DNA of 64,000 nucleotides, taken from the NCBI GenBank assembly GCA_034440615.1, contig JAOTOM010005104.1, forward strand, positions 310,001 to 374,000, read 5' to 3'. The stretch is from Ashinkailepas kermadecensis (lineage: Eukaryota > Arthropoda > Thecostraca > Neolepadidae). How positions within the stretch are numbered: the first letter of the stretch is position 1; every line of letters begins with the position of its first letter. A program made the translations under genes and the position numbers. The notes under the pieces are model-generated. The model did no database searches, was not told the DNA's origin, and saw only the letters and a list, made by a program, of their open reading frames with translations. Positions 19,931 through 30,867 of this stretch are shown piece by piece.

Positions 19931-20300
19931 ATTACCTGCTGAACATTTCCGAGCTAATTTGATTTCAGCCAGTCTTTTAGATGCCCTAACACACCTCCTA
20001 ACTTTACTTCTAGCTATTTGATATGATTTGAGGTTTACCTCAGAGTTAGCATATTTTAGTTTCTTGAATGCCTGCTTCTTTGACTCCAGTAAATGCTTTA
20101 CTTCCCTGGTCAGCCATGAAGGGTGCTTAACCCTGGTTAATCTAATTTGCCTATTGGGAATGAACCTATCCTGACCTTGAAATAGTTTATATTTTATCAT
20201 TCTCCACATTTCATAAGCATCTAAGCCTTTCATTAAGTCTTCCCAATCAATTTCATTCAGGAAGATCCTGAACTCATTGTAATTCCCTTTAGCAAGCAAA
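19931..20300 (-). mobile_element. Upstream portion of the split older CR1 copy
   Basis: On the minus strand it matches CR1 ORF2 around 17553-17917 and joins exactly to the end of the copy at 15114 if the younger CR1 is removed. A tandem CAAATGTGGTAGCAAG duplicate follows at 20296-20325 where the element's 5' end is truncated. Confidence 0.8.
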
Positions 20301-20317
20301 TGTGGTAGCAAGCAAAT

Positions 20318-20575
20318 GTGGTAGGTTTGGTTAGGTTAGGTTAGTTTAGTTTAGTTTTTTTAAGTTGGATTTTGGGGGGATTTTGTTTCAGTTAAAAAAA
20401 AAATATTTTTGTCTTCAGAAGCAGCTGATGTCAGGTTAGGTTAAGGTGAATTAGGTTATTTTGTAATTTAAAAAAATTTCACAAAATAAATTGCTTTGCC
20501 TTTTCCATTTTTCTTTTCTTTTCTCCTAAGGGAGGTTAAGCTAGGTTAGGTTAAGCAATGTTTTTTACATTTCTT
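20318..20575. repeat. TTAGG-like tract and AT-rich sequence
   Basis: Runs of GGTTAGGTTAGGTTAG with drift to GTTTAGTTTAG occur at 20328-20357, with further TTAGGTTA blocks at 20431-20455 and 20530-20552. Arthropod telomeres usually consist of TTAGG, but interstitial tracts like this are common and can also be element-borne. Confidence 0.6.
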
Positions 20576-20587
20576 TTCATGCTTCAT

Positions 20588-20745
20588 TATCGGGGACGAG
20601 TGGTCTAGGGGTAAGATGCTCGTCTCGCAATCGAAAGATTGTGGGTTCGAATCTCATCTGTCGCTACTCTTCGCTCGCGACCAATCGGCGTGAGAGATTG
20701 GCGACGCTATATGACTCAACGGTCGACGTGTCGTAAAGAAAAAAC
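20588..20745 (+). mobile_element. tRNA-derived SINE
   Basis: The head has a polymerase III A box (GTGGTCTAGGGGTAAGATGC) and B box (GGGTTCGAATC) at tRNA-like spacing, with a plausible anticodon arm around TCTCGCAATCG. The acceptor stem does not pair well, so I do not call a functional tRNA. The 3' part, GGCGACGCTATATGACTCAAC then GGTCGACGTGTCG, is related to the tail seen at 9939, 22695 and 26277, and it ends in an A-rich run. Confidence 0.6.
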
Positions 20746-21059
20746 ATGCTTCATTATCTAACTCAACTACAATTTTTGGTGTTATTTTGTTCACAACTTG
20801 AAAAGTAAGCATTTGCATGGAACATGAATGGTACCCCATCATATAAGTTACATTGATAAACATTGCATTGGAATGATAAATTCCAAGAATTCATAAAACA
20901 CTTCCAAAGCACAAATTTACCCACATTTTACCTCCATGAAGGTTTGCTATCCAATGCATATAGGTTTGGTATCTGATGCATATCCAATCCAGTGCAAGGT
21001 TTGCAAGGTATCCAATGTGAGGTTTGGTCTCTTGATGCATAAAGTCTTGAAGCCATGAG

Positions 21060-21790
21060 GTATTAAGGCCTATATAAGAACCACAGGGGCCCATCTGTGT
21101 TAAGCCTATAATGGGAAGATACTATCAGACAAGGAAAAGAGATGGAAACCCCCAGACATTGTTATGTCATGTGTTCTAAGGAAAATATCTCCCCTTTGTG
21201 TCACAATGGCCACTCTCATAATAATCATATGTCCAAAGGCCAGTGCTGAAATGAATCCTCTGCCATAAAGTATTTATTATGTTTGACAAAGTATTTATCC
21301 AACATGTTTTAAATAACTTCAATGAGATACTCTCCACTACATCCTGCTTACATCTAAGTTTCCTAGTCCACTAATAAGTCTAGTAACATTGTGCTGCACT
21401 CTTTCTAGTATCCCTATATCCTTTTAAAGGAAGTGCTCCATGGCTGTATGCAATATTCAAGTTGTGCCATACATAGGCAAAGCAAATTTCTTATGGTAAT
21501 TTCCTTGATTCTTATTTCACACTCCTATTAATGATGCCTGACATTCTAATCACCCTATTCCTAGCTGAGTTATATTGTTTTCCTGCTGTAATGAAGCTAA
21601 CATGCTTCAATTTCCTCAGATGCATAACCTCATTTATCACAGTTAAGACATGTCATTCATCAGCCAATTTTTTAGATTCTCTATGTCTAGCTGAATGTTG
21701 CTAGATCGATTACTATTGTTAGAGATTCCTACAAGTTTGCTGTTGTCAGCAAATTTGAACACCCTGTTCCTCAGCTCTACCTCAATGTTG
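21060..21790 (-). mobile_element. Heavily decayed CR1 3' fragment
   Basis: Minus-strand matches to the CR1 3' end are clear but gapped: ACCACAGGGGCCCATCTG, CACTCTTTCTAGTATCC and the region that encodes the FADD block at about 21740-21790. Many substitutions and deletions make it older than both other CR1 copies. Confidence 0.7.
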
Positions 21791-21856
21791 TTGACAAAGC
21801 CGATCAGGAGAAGTGGGCATTATCTCCCGTCAACAGGTGATGGATGCCTAATTCAG

Positions 21857-22117
21857 TCATATGATGCCTAATTCAGCATGAAAACTAACCTCACGGTGAT
21901 CCAGACGCCTAAGAATGTCATCTGAGTTCAAAGTTGGTCGGTTACTTCGACTGATTCTGGAAGGGTCATTTATATATGTAAGCACATCAAATGAGTTGTC
22001 TATCACCTCACCAGGTCGACCATTGAGCATTTGTGGGTAGTAATAAGCGAGATTAGTTGCCGAAAATTTGCGATATATGCGAAAAACGGCCCGACGTGTT
22101 CTTCCAGATGACGCCAT
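21857..22117 (-). CDS. Short hypothetical ORF, 86 codons
   Basis: The frame begins MASSGRTRRAVFRIYRKF and ends VSFHAELGII. It is polar, slightly basic, without signal peptide, membrane segment or known motif. It stands out because its sequence is free of repeats and reads like real protein, and a GC-rich stretch lies upstream (22118-22260). It could be a first exon or transposon debris. No family is recognised. Confidence 0.25.
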   Translation of the reverse strand: MASSGRTRRAVFRIYRKFSATNLAYYYPQMLNGRPGEVIDNSFDVLTYINDPSRISRSNRPTLNSDDILRRLDHREVSFHAELGII

Positions 22118-22694
22118 AGCTCTGTGACGTTACAACATTTTCAGATCCTTTTTAATGTAAGGTCACAGGAACCGATCAATAAATTTTGATTGGAGAGCAT
22201 TGGGTTTTGGAGGGGCGCCAAATTTCAGCGCCTTTTCCACATTGATGCGTGCCATGGGCTGAAAATCTCGTTACCGCGAGGGGTTGCACTCGAGAGTCCT
22301 GGACGGGGTGGGGTGGGGGCACAAGCCCCCAGTTTGCCCCTGGATCCGCTAATGTAAGGTCGATGATGGATGTCTATCAGCTGCACCAGTCGTCGTCGCT
22401 CTAATCCCCGTCGTCTTTTTCCGTTGTCTCGAATCAGCTCAGTGGGAGGCTCAACCCATCCCCCTCCCTCTTACATCGCTAAGGGTTGAAAGATAATCGT
22501 AATAGCTACCACAACTCATTGCATCTATAAGCACAAGTGGATGCCTAAAAGTTACCAGATAATTTCGGTTGGTGGTTTTTCTACTCACCACCAAAACCAA
22601 ATGCGCAACTTTCTACATTGAGATGGTGTTCGTCGTACAAGGGCGGATCCATCGGTCGGTGGGGGGGGCAACCTTCGACAAATCGTTAAATTGG
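22118..22694. other. No gene; fragments of DNA-element termini
   Basis: TTTGCCCCTGGATCCGC at 22333 and AAGGGCGGATCCATCGG at 22639 face each other and resemble ends of a common class of non-autonomous DNA elements. The interval between them (~320 bp) has no coding signal. I could not define a target duplication. Confidence 0.35.
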
Positions 22695-22752
22695 GCCGAC
22701 GAATTATCCCAATCCTGGTCGAAGCGCCCTTAAACCCAAATAACAACAACTC
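22695..22752 (+). mobile_element. SINE/LINE tail copy
   Basis: GGCCGACGAATTATCCC, then CCTGGTCGAAGCGCCCTTAA and ACCCAAATAACAACAAC, is homologous to the tails at 9939 and 26277. It is a fragment; no head is recognisable upstream. Confidence 0.55.
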
Positions 22753-23970
22753 CCAATCCTGGCCGGTGTACACAGGAAGACTGCAGTACCGGGAGTATGT
22801 TGAGCGGATGTGGAGGAAGAGGAGGGATGCGCCTGCGGTCGTATCGTTAAACATTCCTCCTGGTTACAGTGGGCCAACAGACATGCTTCCTTTCAGCCTT
22901 TTGGGGCCCAGTATCAGGTTCCATCCTCCTGGATCCGCCTTTTCTGGAGTAAAGGAATGTGTCTTAGCATCATCTCTTAACAGTGAAATTCAGCCCCTAC
23001 GAACTGTTTCTACACGAAAGTTTGGCACACAATTTATACTGGACGAACTTCTGCATGCGTACTTCTGCGTGCGACTATTCTTCCATACGATTTTTTGCGT
23101 ACGACCGTTCGTCCCTGCGAACCGCATTCCTAACGGGTTTTTTTTCTCGCGTGCTTAAAAACCGACCATGTTTCACTCGTTCGCTTATGAACTGGCCGTG
23201 CATTTCCCTTGTTCTAATCCTCAAATCTGGGAAGCTCTGCTCGGTTTATTTTAACGTTTAACAAACCCGCACAGACAGGCATCCAACAGTAGCTTTTTAG
23301 AAATGTGCAATAACTTCAAGCAAGTGATAGAGATGTGCATGGCAGCACCACAGATATGTAGTATGGCAGCAATTTAATGATACACTGCGGCGTCACATAT
23401 AATAACACTTTGAATGTCCATCCGAATGTTTCACATTTGGAAGCACATGCGACAAATACATGGAATTAACTGTCCTTGTCACCAAGTTACGCCGGTATGT
23501 TGGATAAGCAAAATCAACCAAGCGATTGGTTCTGAAAACCCTGAAACTAAATTTACTAGGTCAACTACTACATCTACTACTGCACAACAACTACTCATAC
23601 TAGGTACTGGGTATTTTATTAGTATAGATTGACTTGTGCCATTCGATGACAAATTGAACAAACTTGGCAGAGCCTGAACTTGTACAGAATGTTAAGCCAG
23701 TAAATGGCTAAGACTAGCTTCATTAAGCAACTTTGCACCATGACTTTAGTGGGTTAAAGTCGTACAGTGACGTAATCGCCAATCCTGATTGTTCTTTGAT
23801 GTTCCGAATTGAACTTGCCGTGTTACAGGCGTGATGACGTGTTTGCCTGTCGTTCCAGAGCTTATCCGGCCGACCATAGCACATGTATAGAAAGTGCTCC
23901 ACAGCTACTCAGAGTGGTGCCCTGCGGCGGAAGTCGGTGTTGGACAGACTAACACAGATCAAGTAGCAAT
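22753..23970. other. Upstream region of the zinc-finger gene
   Basis: There is no other supportable gene. A decayed CGTGCGACTATTCTTCC tandem pattern occurs at 23060-23110. A pyrimidine-poor CGTGTTACAG at 23819-23828 could be a 3' splice site for a 5'UTR exon that contains the ATG of the zinc-finger gene; this is a guess. No TATA box is evident. Confidence 0.35.
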
Positions 23971-25197
23971 ATGAAAACGAAGGCTGCCCATGCAAAGAAG
24001 TCGCTTCGTTGTGACAAGTGTGGCAAATCATTTATCACTGAGCGTAACTTCAGCCGTCACATGCAAGCTCCGCCCTGTGTGCGACGCTACAAATGTGACA
24101 CGTGTGGCAAATCATTTCTCCTTCTCAATACTTTAAAGCGTCATATTATGGTGCACTCTGTCGAACGAAACTTGCCATGTGATGTATGTGGAAAGCATTT
24201 TGCTCACGAAATCCAGCTGAAATTTCACGCCAGGATTCATAGCGAAGAACAGTTCGAATGTGACATATGTGAATCTGTACTTTCTTCTCAATACCACCTG
24301 AACGCGCATATGGAGATTCATACCGGCGGCGAACTGCCACACAGGTGTGACATATGTGGAAGGTCATTTCGTCAGAAAGGTAATCTGAAACGTCATACTC
24401 TTGTACACACAGGCGAGCGGCCATTCGCATGTGACGTATGTGGAGCGCAGTTTGCTTACAAAGCCATCTTGATCCGTCATATCAGGAGACACACAGGCGA
24501 GCGGCCATTCAAGTGTGACTTTTGTGAGAAGCAGTTCGTTTCGAGGCCCAACCTGATAGTGCACATCAGGATACACACTGGCGAACGAAAGTTCAAATGT
24601 GACACGTGCGGAAAATTGTTTGGTGCGAAGTGTCAACTTCAACGCCATGCGATGATACACACCGGCGAACAGCCATATGAATGTGACGAATGTGGAAGGC
24701 GGTTTAATTGTAAAGCCAATATGAAAGTTCACTGCATGAGACATACCGGCGACCGGCGATACGTGTGTGACGTTTGCGGCAAGCGATTTCTGAACGCGCC
24801 TGATCTGAAACGTCACTCCAATATACACACCGGCGATCGCCCATACGCTTGTGACATCTGTGGACATACGTCTGCTCTTAGAGAAAGTTTGAAAAGGCAT
24901 TTGTTGACGCACACTGGTGAACGGCCGTTCGGGTGCGATATATGTGACAAGCGGTTTACCGATAAAATGGGCCTGGAAGAGCACACTGTGATTCACACTG
25001 GCCTGCGGCCGTTTAAATGTGCCGTGTGTGGGAAGGGTTTTGCTTCCAAAAGCAACAGGAGAGCTCACGTTAGAACGCACTCTGACAATCGGGACTACAA
25101 GACGTGTGGCGTGTGCGGTAAGCGACTCGTTTCGGCACATGGCCTGAAGCTTCACTCCAGGGTACACCAGGGGACACGAACTGTGCCAGATGTGTGA
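23971..25197 (+). CDS. C2H2 zinc-finger protein, 14 fingers, intronless
   Basis: The 408-residue frame is intact with no introns. Finger 1 (residues 14-36) is C2HC-like: Cys14, Cys17, His30, Cys36. Thirteen regular C2H2 fingers follow in tandem, most joined by TGERPF-type linkers (TGERPFACDVCG, TGERPFKCDFCE, TGDRPYACDICG), and only ~9 residues trail the last finger. There is no KRAB, ZAD or BTB domain, so it is nearly all fingers. TGE(R/K)P linkers and tandem C2H2 arrays indicate a sequence-specific nucleic-acid-binding protein acting in the nucleus, most likely a transcription factor. Finger 4 has CESVLSSQYHL and finger 11 CGHTSALRESL, both lacking the usual conserved Phe. The single-exon structure could reflect retroposition or one large coding exon. 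Base composition is unlike the GC-rich gene at 2-10 kb. Confidence 0.9.
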   Translation: MKTKAAHAKKSLRCDKCGKSFITERNFSRHMQAPPCVRRYKCDTCGKSFLLLNTLKRHIMVHSVERNLPCDVCGKHFAHEIQLKFHARIHSEEQFECDICESVLSSQYHLNAHMEIHTGGELPHRCDICGRSFRQKGNLKRHTLVHTGERPFACDVCGAQFAYKAILIRHIRRHTGERPFKCDFCEKQFVSRPNLIVHIRIHTGERKFKCDTCGKLFGAKCQLQRHAMIHTGEQPYECDECGRRFNCKANMKVHCMRHTGDRRYVCDVCGKRFLNAPDLKRHSNIHTGDRPYACDICGHTSALRESLKRHLLTHTGERPFGCDICDKRFTDKMGLEEHTVIHTGLRPFKCAVCGKGFASKSNRRAHVRTHSDNRDYKTCGVCGKRLVSAHGLKLHSRVHQGTRTVPDV

Positions 25198-25369
25198 GAG
25201 CTGTGCAAAGCCGTGTGGCGGATCACACTGCGTGGGTCACATGCTGGCCACAGTGCAGACGTTGCCCGAGTACCGTCTGCGCGTCGCCGTTTGCCCGTGT
25301 CCGTTGTTTCCGCCGTGTGTAGCGTGCTGTGTGCTGCGGAGCCAGCTGCCAGCTGATCAGCGGAACGCC

Positions 25370-25565
25370 GGTGTGCCGGCGGACCCGTCCGGCTGTGGTC
25401 GGGTGAGCGACCACCTGGACACGTGTTCGGCCGAGCCAAAGCCACCACTTTGAGTACCACACGGACTCAACCACACACACCACACACCACACAGAGCAGA
25501 CCAGCGCTCTAACCAACTGAGCTACTGCAGTCACTTTAAGAGTGACTGCCGGTGTGACCGCCTCA
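25370..25565 (-). mobile_element. tRNA-derived SINE, 3' of the zinc-finger gene
   Basis: On the minus strand there is a near-perfect tRNA 5' half, GTAGCTCAGTTGGTTAGAGC followed by GCTGGTCTGCT (25491-25525), which contains the A box. A GT-rich loop comes next, then GGTTGAGTCC (25463-25472), a B box missing one C. The anticodon and T arms are otherwise disrupted, so it is a SINE head and no functional tRNA. The body extends toward 25370. Confidence 0.6.
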
Positions 25566-26276
25566 CGAAGTGTCGTGTACACCCCCGTTGATCCGACTCG
25601 TTTGGGACGCCACATTTGCTGCACTAGCCGATGTTTTACGACCATGTTGTAAGCCATATACTCCCTGTGGACGACATTTGTAGTTTGGGTGCGCTTCTCT
25701 GTACGAGGCGTATCACCGCTGCATGGCTTAGGGGAAGGCTGACCGTTCTGTTAGGACATCGTACGACAATACACTTTGGTGCTGTTCACCGAGGGTATTT
25801 GTGATAATTTAATGAAATGTCGGCGTACAGCCACAGCGATTGAGACCCTGAGGTCATGTAACCGCCCAGCTAGCTAGCACTTCCCTTCCGTTTGCTTCAG
25901 TGGTGGCGACCGGTCGGCCCCCTCGGTCACGTCTCCGACATCATTTCAAGGCACGTGTGGCTTGAATTGCACGTGTGGCCTATATGCGCCAGATTTGCTG
26001 AAATTTGGTGATCTTTGCTTTTCGCCCTGGAATAGTACTGGCGCCAGGGATCAAAGCAATGTGAGGATCTCTTTCAAACCAGCTTGCTCATAAAAAGTAG
26101 CGACTCGTTAATTAATTGTGTGACTTCACGGTGCTTGTTGGGGGCTGGCGTGGTAGCCACAACAGTTTTCGTAGCGGCAGAACTTCCTCAGATGCTCGAT
26201 ATTTCGCTGACACTTGCAGTACTGGAAGACAATTCATGCTGCGCAGCTGCATCAGGTTATCGTAGTGGTATTTGCT
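25566..26276. other. No gene seen
   Basis: Unique DNA with no domain-bearing frame. A GGCGACCGGTCGGCC palindromic patch lies at 25906-25920. Confidence 0.35.
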
Positions 26277-26335
26277 TGGGCGCTAATTGACCAAACCTGG
26301 TCGATGCGCCCTCAAACCCAAATAACCAACCGACG
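26277..26335 (+). mobile_element. SINE/LINE tail copy
   Basis: GGGCGCTAATTGACCAAACC, then TGGTCGATGCGCCCTC and AAACCCAAATAACCAACCG, forms the best-preserved copy of the dispersed tail. It abuts the 3' side of the minus-strand I-like LINE. Confidence 0.6.
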
Positions 26336-26407
26336 AACGCCGGGAAAACTATAGACGACACATCCATAGTTAATACGATCGCAACAGTTTGTTCCAGGCG
26401 TCTCCTC

Positions 26408-27136
26408 TCACTGTCGGTGTTGAAGGATTTGAACAAAGCCGAATGCCACAAGATTGCCGGATTTTGGCAGATTTGGACGCGATGACCACAAAGCGACACC
26501 TTGCCGAGCGGTAGCGGCGAAAGAGACCGGTCGGCTCAATGGGCATGGATGATGTATGCCTGGATAGGAAACTCCCTGTCGGAAGCTGACCTTCACGCCC
26601 ATGTGATGAAGTGTTTGAAGTGTGTCAGAAATGGAGATATGACAATGATGCGAAAAAGAAAGTGAAGAAAGTGATTGAAGGACAGATTTAGAGTCCGAAC
26701 AAACGACAACGCTGCGCATGGTGTGACAAAGGAAACAATTGCGGATATAACGGAGAGCAATAAGAATGGCATGTAATTCGGCAATGAAAATTGAGGCTCC
26801 GTCCGGTAAACGATGTTGCTTTTTGTATGTTCCCGCAAAAATGGCGTTTCCTGTGATGTTGGCTTCCTTGGATCCGTCAGTGTAAACAAAAGGAACATGG
26901 CGATATCGAGACCGAAACTGGTGGAATTTTGGTTTTGCATATTCTGGACAAAGCTGTGATATTGGAGTGGGGGTGAGATAGAAAATGTGTCGTTCGGCCA
27001 TCTGCCAGGGTGCTGTGGTTGGTGAAGAAAGAGAAATAATCAGTGGAATAGTGAAATGAAGTTTTGCAAAAAATGTTTTGATCCGAGAAGCTATGGTGAG
27101 GCCAGTTCTTTTTTTCGGCTGGGCCGAGATAATCAT
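26408..27136 (-). pseudogene. I-like LINE RNase H domain
   Basis: The frame holds the three conserved acidic blocks of retroelement RNase H: FVYTDGSKEAN, IAELHAILIALRYI and VVVCSDSKSVLQSLSS. A linker rich in His and Arg follows, with a GIHHPCPLSRP stretch. Upstream residues (TGLTIASRIKTFFAKLHF) are the RT-RNase H connection. The frame is open over 242 codons, but the attached RT is decayed, so the protein is not functional. Confidence 0.7.
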
Positions 27137-27299
27137 GATGTATGTTTGGAAGAGCGTGCAAGGATGTGTGTGTGGGGGTGGTTTTCGTGAAATTGAATTT
27201 TTGAGGCATACCTGAGTGTCTGTTGCATTCGTCTGAGAGCTAATGGAGGGATTCCTGCTTCGGCTTCGAAAGAAGTGATGGGTGAAGTAGTCATTGCAC

Positions 27300-28990
27300 C
27301 GAGTGCGACACGGATAAATTTATTTTGAATGGTGTCTAAAATGTTTAAGGAGGATGTGTTGGCACCGGCATATACTACGGATCAATATTCTGTTATGGGT
27401 AGAATTAAAGATTTGTACAGTAGTAGAAGTGTATGGCGGTCGGCTCCAAGGGATGAAGAAGTGATGCATCAAAATAAATTGAGTCGCTGAAAACATTTGT
27501 TCTGGATGTGTTTGATGTGCTTATGCATTGAAAGCCTATGGTCTAAAATAATACCAAGAAATTTAAATGAATTTTAAAATGGTATGTGGTTGTTCCCGAG
27601 GTGAAGTGGTGTGTGGGTCTGGGCAGGGTGTTGATTTACTAAATGTCAGTGCTGCAGATTTTTGGGGCGAAAAAATGAAACCATAATTCAGGGACCATTC
27701 GTGTATTCTGTCCAGTGGGTTTTGTAAGCGAAATAAACAATGTTCATAATTTTTCCCTGAGCACCAAATTGCGCTGTCGTCTGCAAATAGTGAATATGAT
27801 ATATTGGTAGGCATGTCATCGAAAAGATCATTAATGATAATGTTAAATAATACTGGTGAAAGACAACTTCCTTGTGGTAGGCCGTTCTGAAGACAATGTG
27901 GATCGGAAATGGCTGACCGGCACCTGATGTGGAATTGAAGAGAACAGATAAAAATCTACTAAATAATGTGCTAAATGTTCTTTTATAACGAGTTATTGAA
28001 TTTTGAAAAGTAATGCGGGTTTGAAAACTATATCGTACGCTTTGCTTATGTCAAAAAATACTGCGATAGTGTGTTCATGTTTTTTTATAGCCTTGCCGGA
28101 TGTCAGTCCCTAACCAAATAAGATGATCTATGGTGCTGCGTCCTCGTCGAAAACCACATTGAAAGGGAGATAGAAGGGAATTTGTGTCCAGGTGCCAGGT
28201 CAATCTTTGTATTACTATACGTTCAAAAGGTTTTCCTAAACAACTGGTGAGTGCAGTGGGTCGAAAATTAGCGGGGTTACTATGGTCCTTGCCAGGTTTT
28301 GGGATGGGTATAATGAAATATTATTTCCAAGTTTCGGGGAAGGTATGAGTTGTCCATAGTGTATTAAATGTGTGCAAAATGCAATGTTTGGTGTGATCCG
28401 GTAAATGTCTGAAAAAAGAATAATGTAAGTTGTCGGGCCCTACTGAAGTATTGCCGGCGGAGGAAATGGCTGTCTCAAGTTCTGAAATTTGAAAAGGAGT
28501 ATTATATATTTATGAGTTGTCAGGATCAAATTGTGCGAGATCAGGGTAAAAAGTGTGTTGTGCATTTTCTATGAAACCCGATCTGTAGTTTTCGTCGGAG
28601 CTATGGTCGGCAATGGTATCTGCTATGGTGTTTACTATTGCTTGCGGTTCGGTAATGGTGATGTTGTGAAGTTTGAGGTCGGTAGTGATCTAAATGGGGA
28701 TATTCCTCTCAAACGGCGGATTAATCCCCATATTTGGCTTAAAGGTGATTCAAATGTAAGTTTCTGTAAATATAAAGACCATGAGCGGCGCCTAGCTTCA
28801 CGAATGATGCGGCGGGTCCTCGCACGTTCATGGTTCCGGTTGATGAAATTTTGTTGGTCGGGGTGACGTAAATATTTTCTAAATGCTCTTTTTCTTACCG
28901 CGATGGCACGTGAAATTTCGGGACACCACCAAGGTACTGGCGTTCGTTTTGTAAAGGGTTTGTGAGTGGAATTGTTGCAGACGTTGCTTG
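27300..28990 (-). pseudogene. I-like LINE reverse transcriptase, heavily broken
   Basis: Pieces are recognisable in several frames. NISYSLFADDSAIWCSG (27750-27814) is the catalytic FADD block. GLPQGSCLSPVLFNIIIND-type sequence lies at 27830-27900, and the finger and palm region at 28050-28330 has a GRSTIDHLIWL-like block. Multiple frameshifts and stops separate them. Confidence 0.65.
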
Positions 28991-28999
28991 TAAAAGTGT

Positions 29000-30572
29000 G
29001 TTGGTAATTAAATGAATGTTTTGTACTGGAGAAATGTGCGGGTTGTAGTGCAACGACGAAAGTTCCTCAAATTTGGTCCAGTCGGCCTTCGAAAGTTTCC
29101 AGTGAGGGATAAAACTTGGTGTGGTATCGGCAGCTGTTGAAATGGTCGGTATTAATTTAATTGGGTAGTGATCGCTATCATGAATGTCTGTGTCTATTGT
29201 CCAGTCAAAATCGTTGGCCAGGGCTGGAGAACAAATTATTAAATCAATGGCAGTTTCTGCATTGTGACCGAGGTGGAAAAATGTTGGCTCACCGGTGTTG
29301 AGTAATACTAAATTGTGTCTGTCTAAGATGTGTTCAACTATGCGTCCGCGAGTGTCTGGAAGTGTGCGTGTTCTATCCCACGTTGGGCTATGGGCGTTAA
29401 AATCGCCAAGTAAAATGAAAGGTTTTTCTTAATTGCGCTATGTAGGAAAGTCCTATATTGGCACGCGAAAGTCTAGCAACCTCGTCGTCTCGATAACCCC
29501 GGTCACGAAAGCACCAGTCCTTTTAGCTGCCCTGTATTGCCTGCAGCACTCGCACGATCACACGAGACCGACAGACACCGTACAGAACTTTCTTCTCTGA
29601 AGGTAAGCCGTGATACCGCCTTTCCTATGAATTTAGAAGCCGAATTTAGTTGGGAAGCGCGCGCGCAGCAGCGGTCCGCTCGCCGCGAGAATTCAAGCCT
29701 GACTGTCTGGCCGCCTGGGGTGGCTCCTCACGGCTGAATACCCCCGGCTACTGATTGGTCGAGGATGCATACGCCCATTTGTGTCACATCCATGTTCTAG
29801 AAGCTTCGTCGGAAGTGGGCTTGCATTTAGTGATGGGTACTATGTGATATTTACGGTACACTATTTTACAGTTACTTTTACGGTACAATTTTACAATCGG
29901 AAGGCTTACGGGATTATACCAATTACGGTTACGGTACAGCCAAACGTATAACTTTATGTGAACTGGGTTTGGTACCGGCTGCACAGTATTGAGGTCACAT
30001 CTCTGGTGCCTGGCGCCGGAGAGGGCGGGGAAGGTGCAAGGTCCATTGAACGGCCCCGTTGGAGCGGTGGCTGCTTACGTCGGCATCAGACAGGCGAACG
30101 CCAGTCTAGGTGCCTGAGACTTGTCGCGCCAGGAACGGAGGGGGTAGTGGGCTGAATTGATGGGATCAAGACGCTCAAAAACTAACTCTCTTACAGCTAT
30201 GAGGTTTTCTAATTCGGTCAAAATGTTTGTGTTGTCTGTAGATGGTGGAATATATAATGAACATACATCTATGTTCCTACCATGAAAACGCAAAGTACAA
30301 GCTACGGCTTGTAATGGTGAATTGAGTGTAATTTGTGTATGTGTGTAATCATTGTTTATGTAAAGTGCGGTATCGCCACTGTGTTGTGGTCCACGGACCT
30401 CGTCGTGGCGGCACAGCGAATAATTGAAAAGATTGAAATTATTTGTATCGGTAGGCAAAAACCAGGTTTCTTGAAGTGCGATGAGAATCGGTGTTAAGGT
30501 GCTAAAAAAGGCTTCCATTTCTGCCCATCTGGAAACCAAACTACGGCAGTTCCATTGTAGAAATATGGACAT
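29000..30572 (-). pseudogene. I-like LINE AP-endonuclease, interrupted by an insertion
   Basis: The 5' part (30183-30572) begins MSIFLQWNCRSLVSRW and contains IALQETWF and the block ending NLIAVREL. The 3' part (29000-29430) has KPFILLGDFNAHSPTWD, a DLIICSP block and SDHYPIKL, the conserved D-x-N and SDH signatures. Between them lies a ~750-bp insert. The halves meet naturally in the expected order. Confidence 0.75.
29431..30182. mobile_element. Unclassified ~750-bp insertion in the endonuclease
   Basis: The borders are set by the break in the endonuclease frame. The insert contains a GATGGGTAC(T)...TACGGTACA region (29831-29937) with repeated TTACGGTACA blocks, reminiscent of hAT-type non-autonomous ends, and GC-rich flanks. 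Clear terminal inverted repeats and a target duplication were not found, so it may be two nested pieces. Confidence 0.45.
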
Positions 30573-30867
30573 TTGTGAAAATTAATATTTGTCGGCACCT
30601 TTCGGTGCGTGTCGGAGCCAGGATTGTAATTCCGGCGGACATGTGGGTTGGGTGCGGACGGCAGCGGTGGACCCGCCAGAGCCGTCCGGCCGTCCGGTGA
30701 CCTTAGCAAGGTCACGGCGACCGGTCACTGCCGCGGGGGAAGTCCGCCGGCTGGAAGTTGGTCGGGTCACGTGGGTGCCGGCCGGCGCTGGACATGCAGG
30801 GCTCGATCGGCGGCCCACTGATGGGGAACGAAAATTTGCTCCCACAGCGGAGTGACTGCGGGGCCTG

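Noticed and set aside
20588..20663. Functional tRNA gene
   Set aside because: A and B boxes are good but the acceptor and anticodon stems do not pair properly, and the sequence continues into a SINE tail.
25491..25525. Functional tRNA gene on the minus strand
   Set aside because: Only the 5' half is tRNA-like; a long GT-rich loop replaces the anticodon arm and the B box lacks a base.
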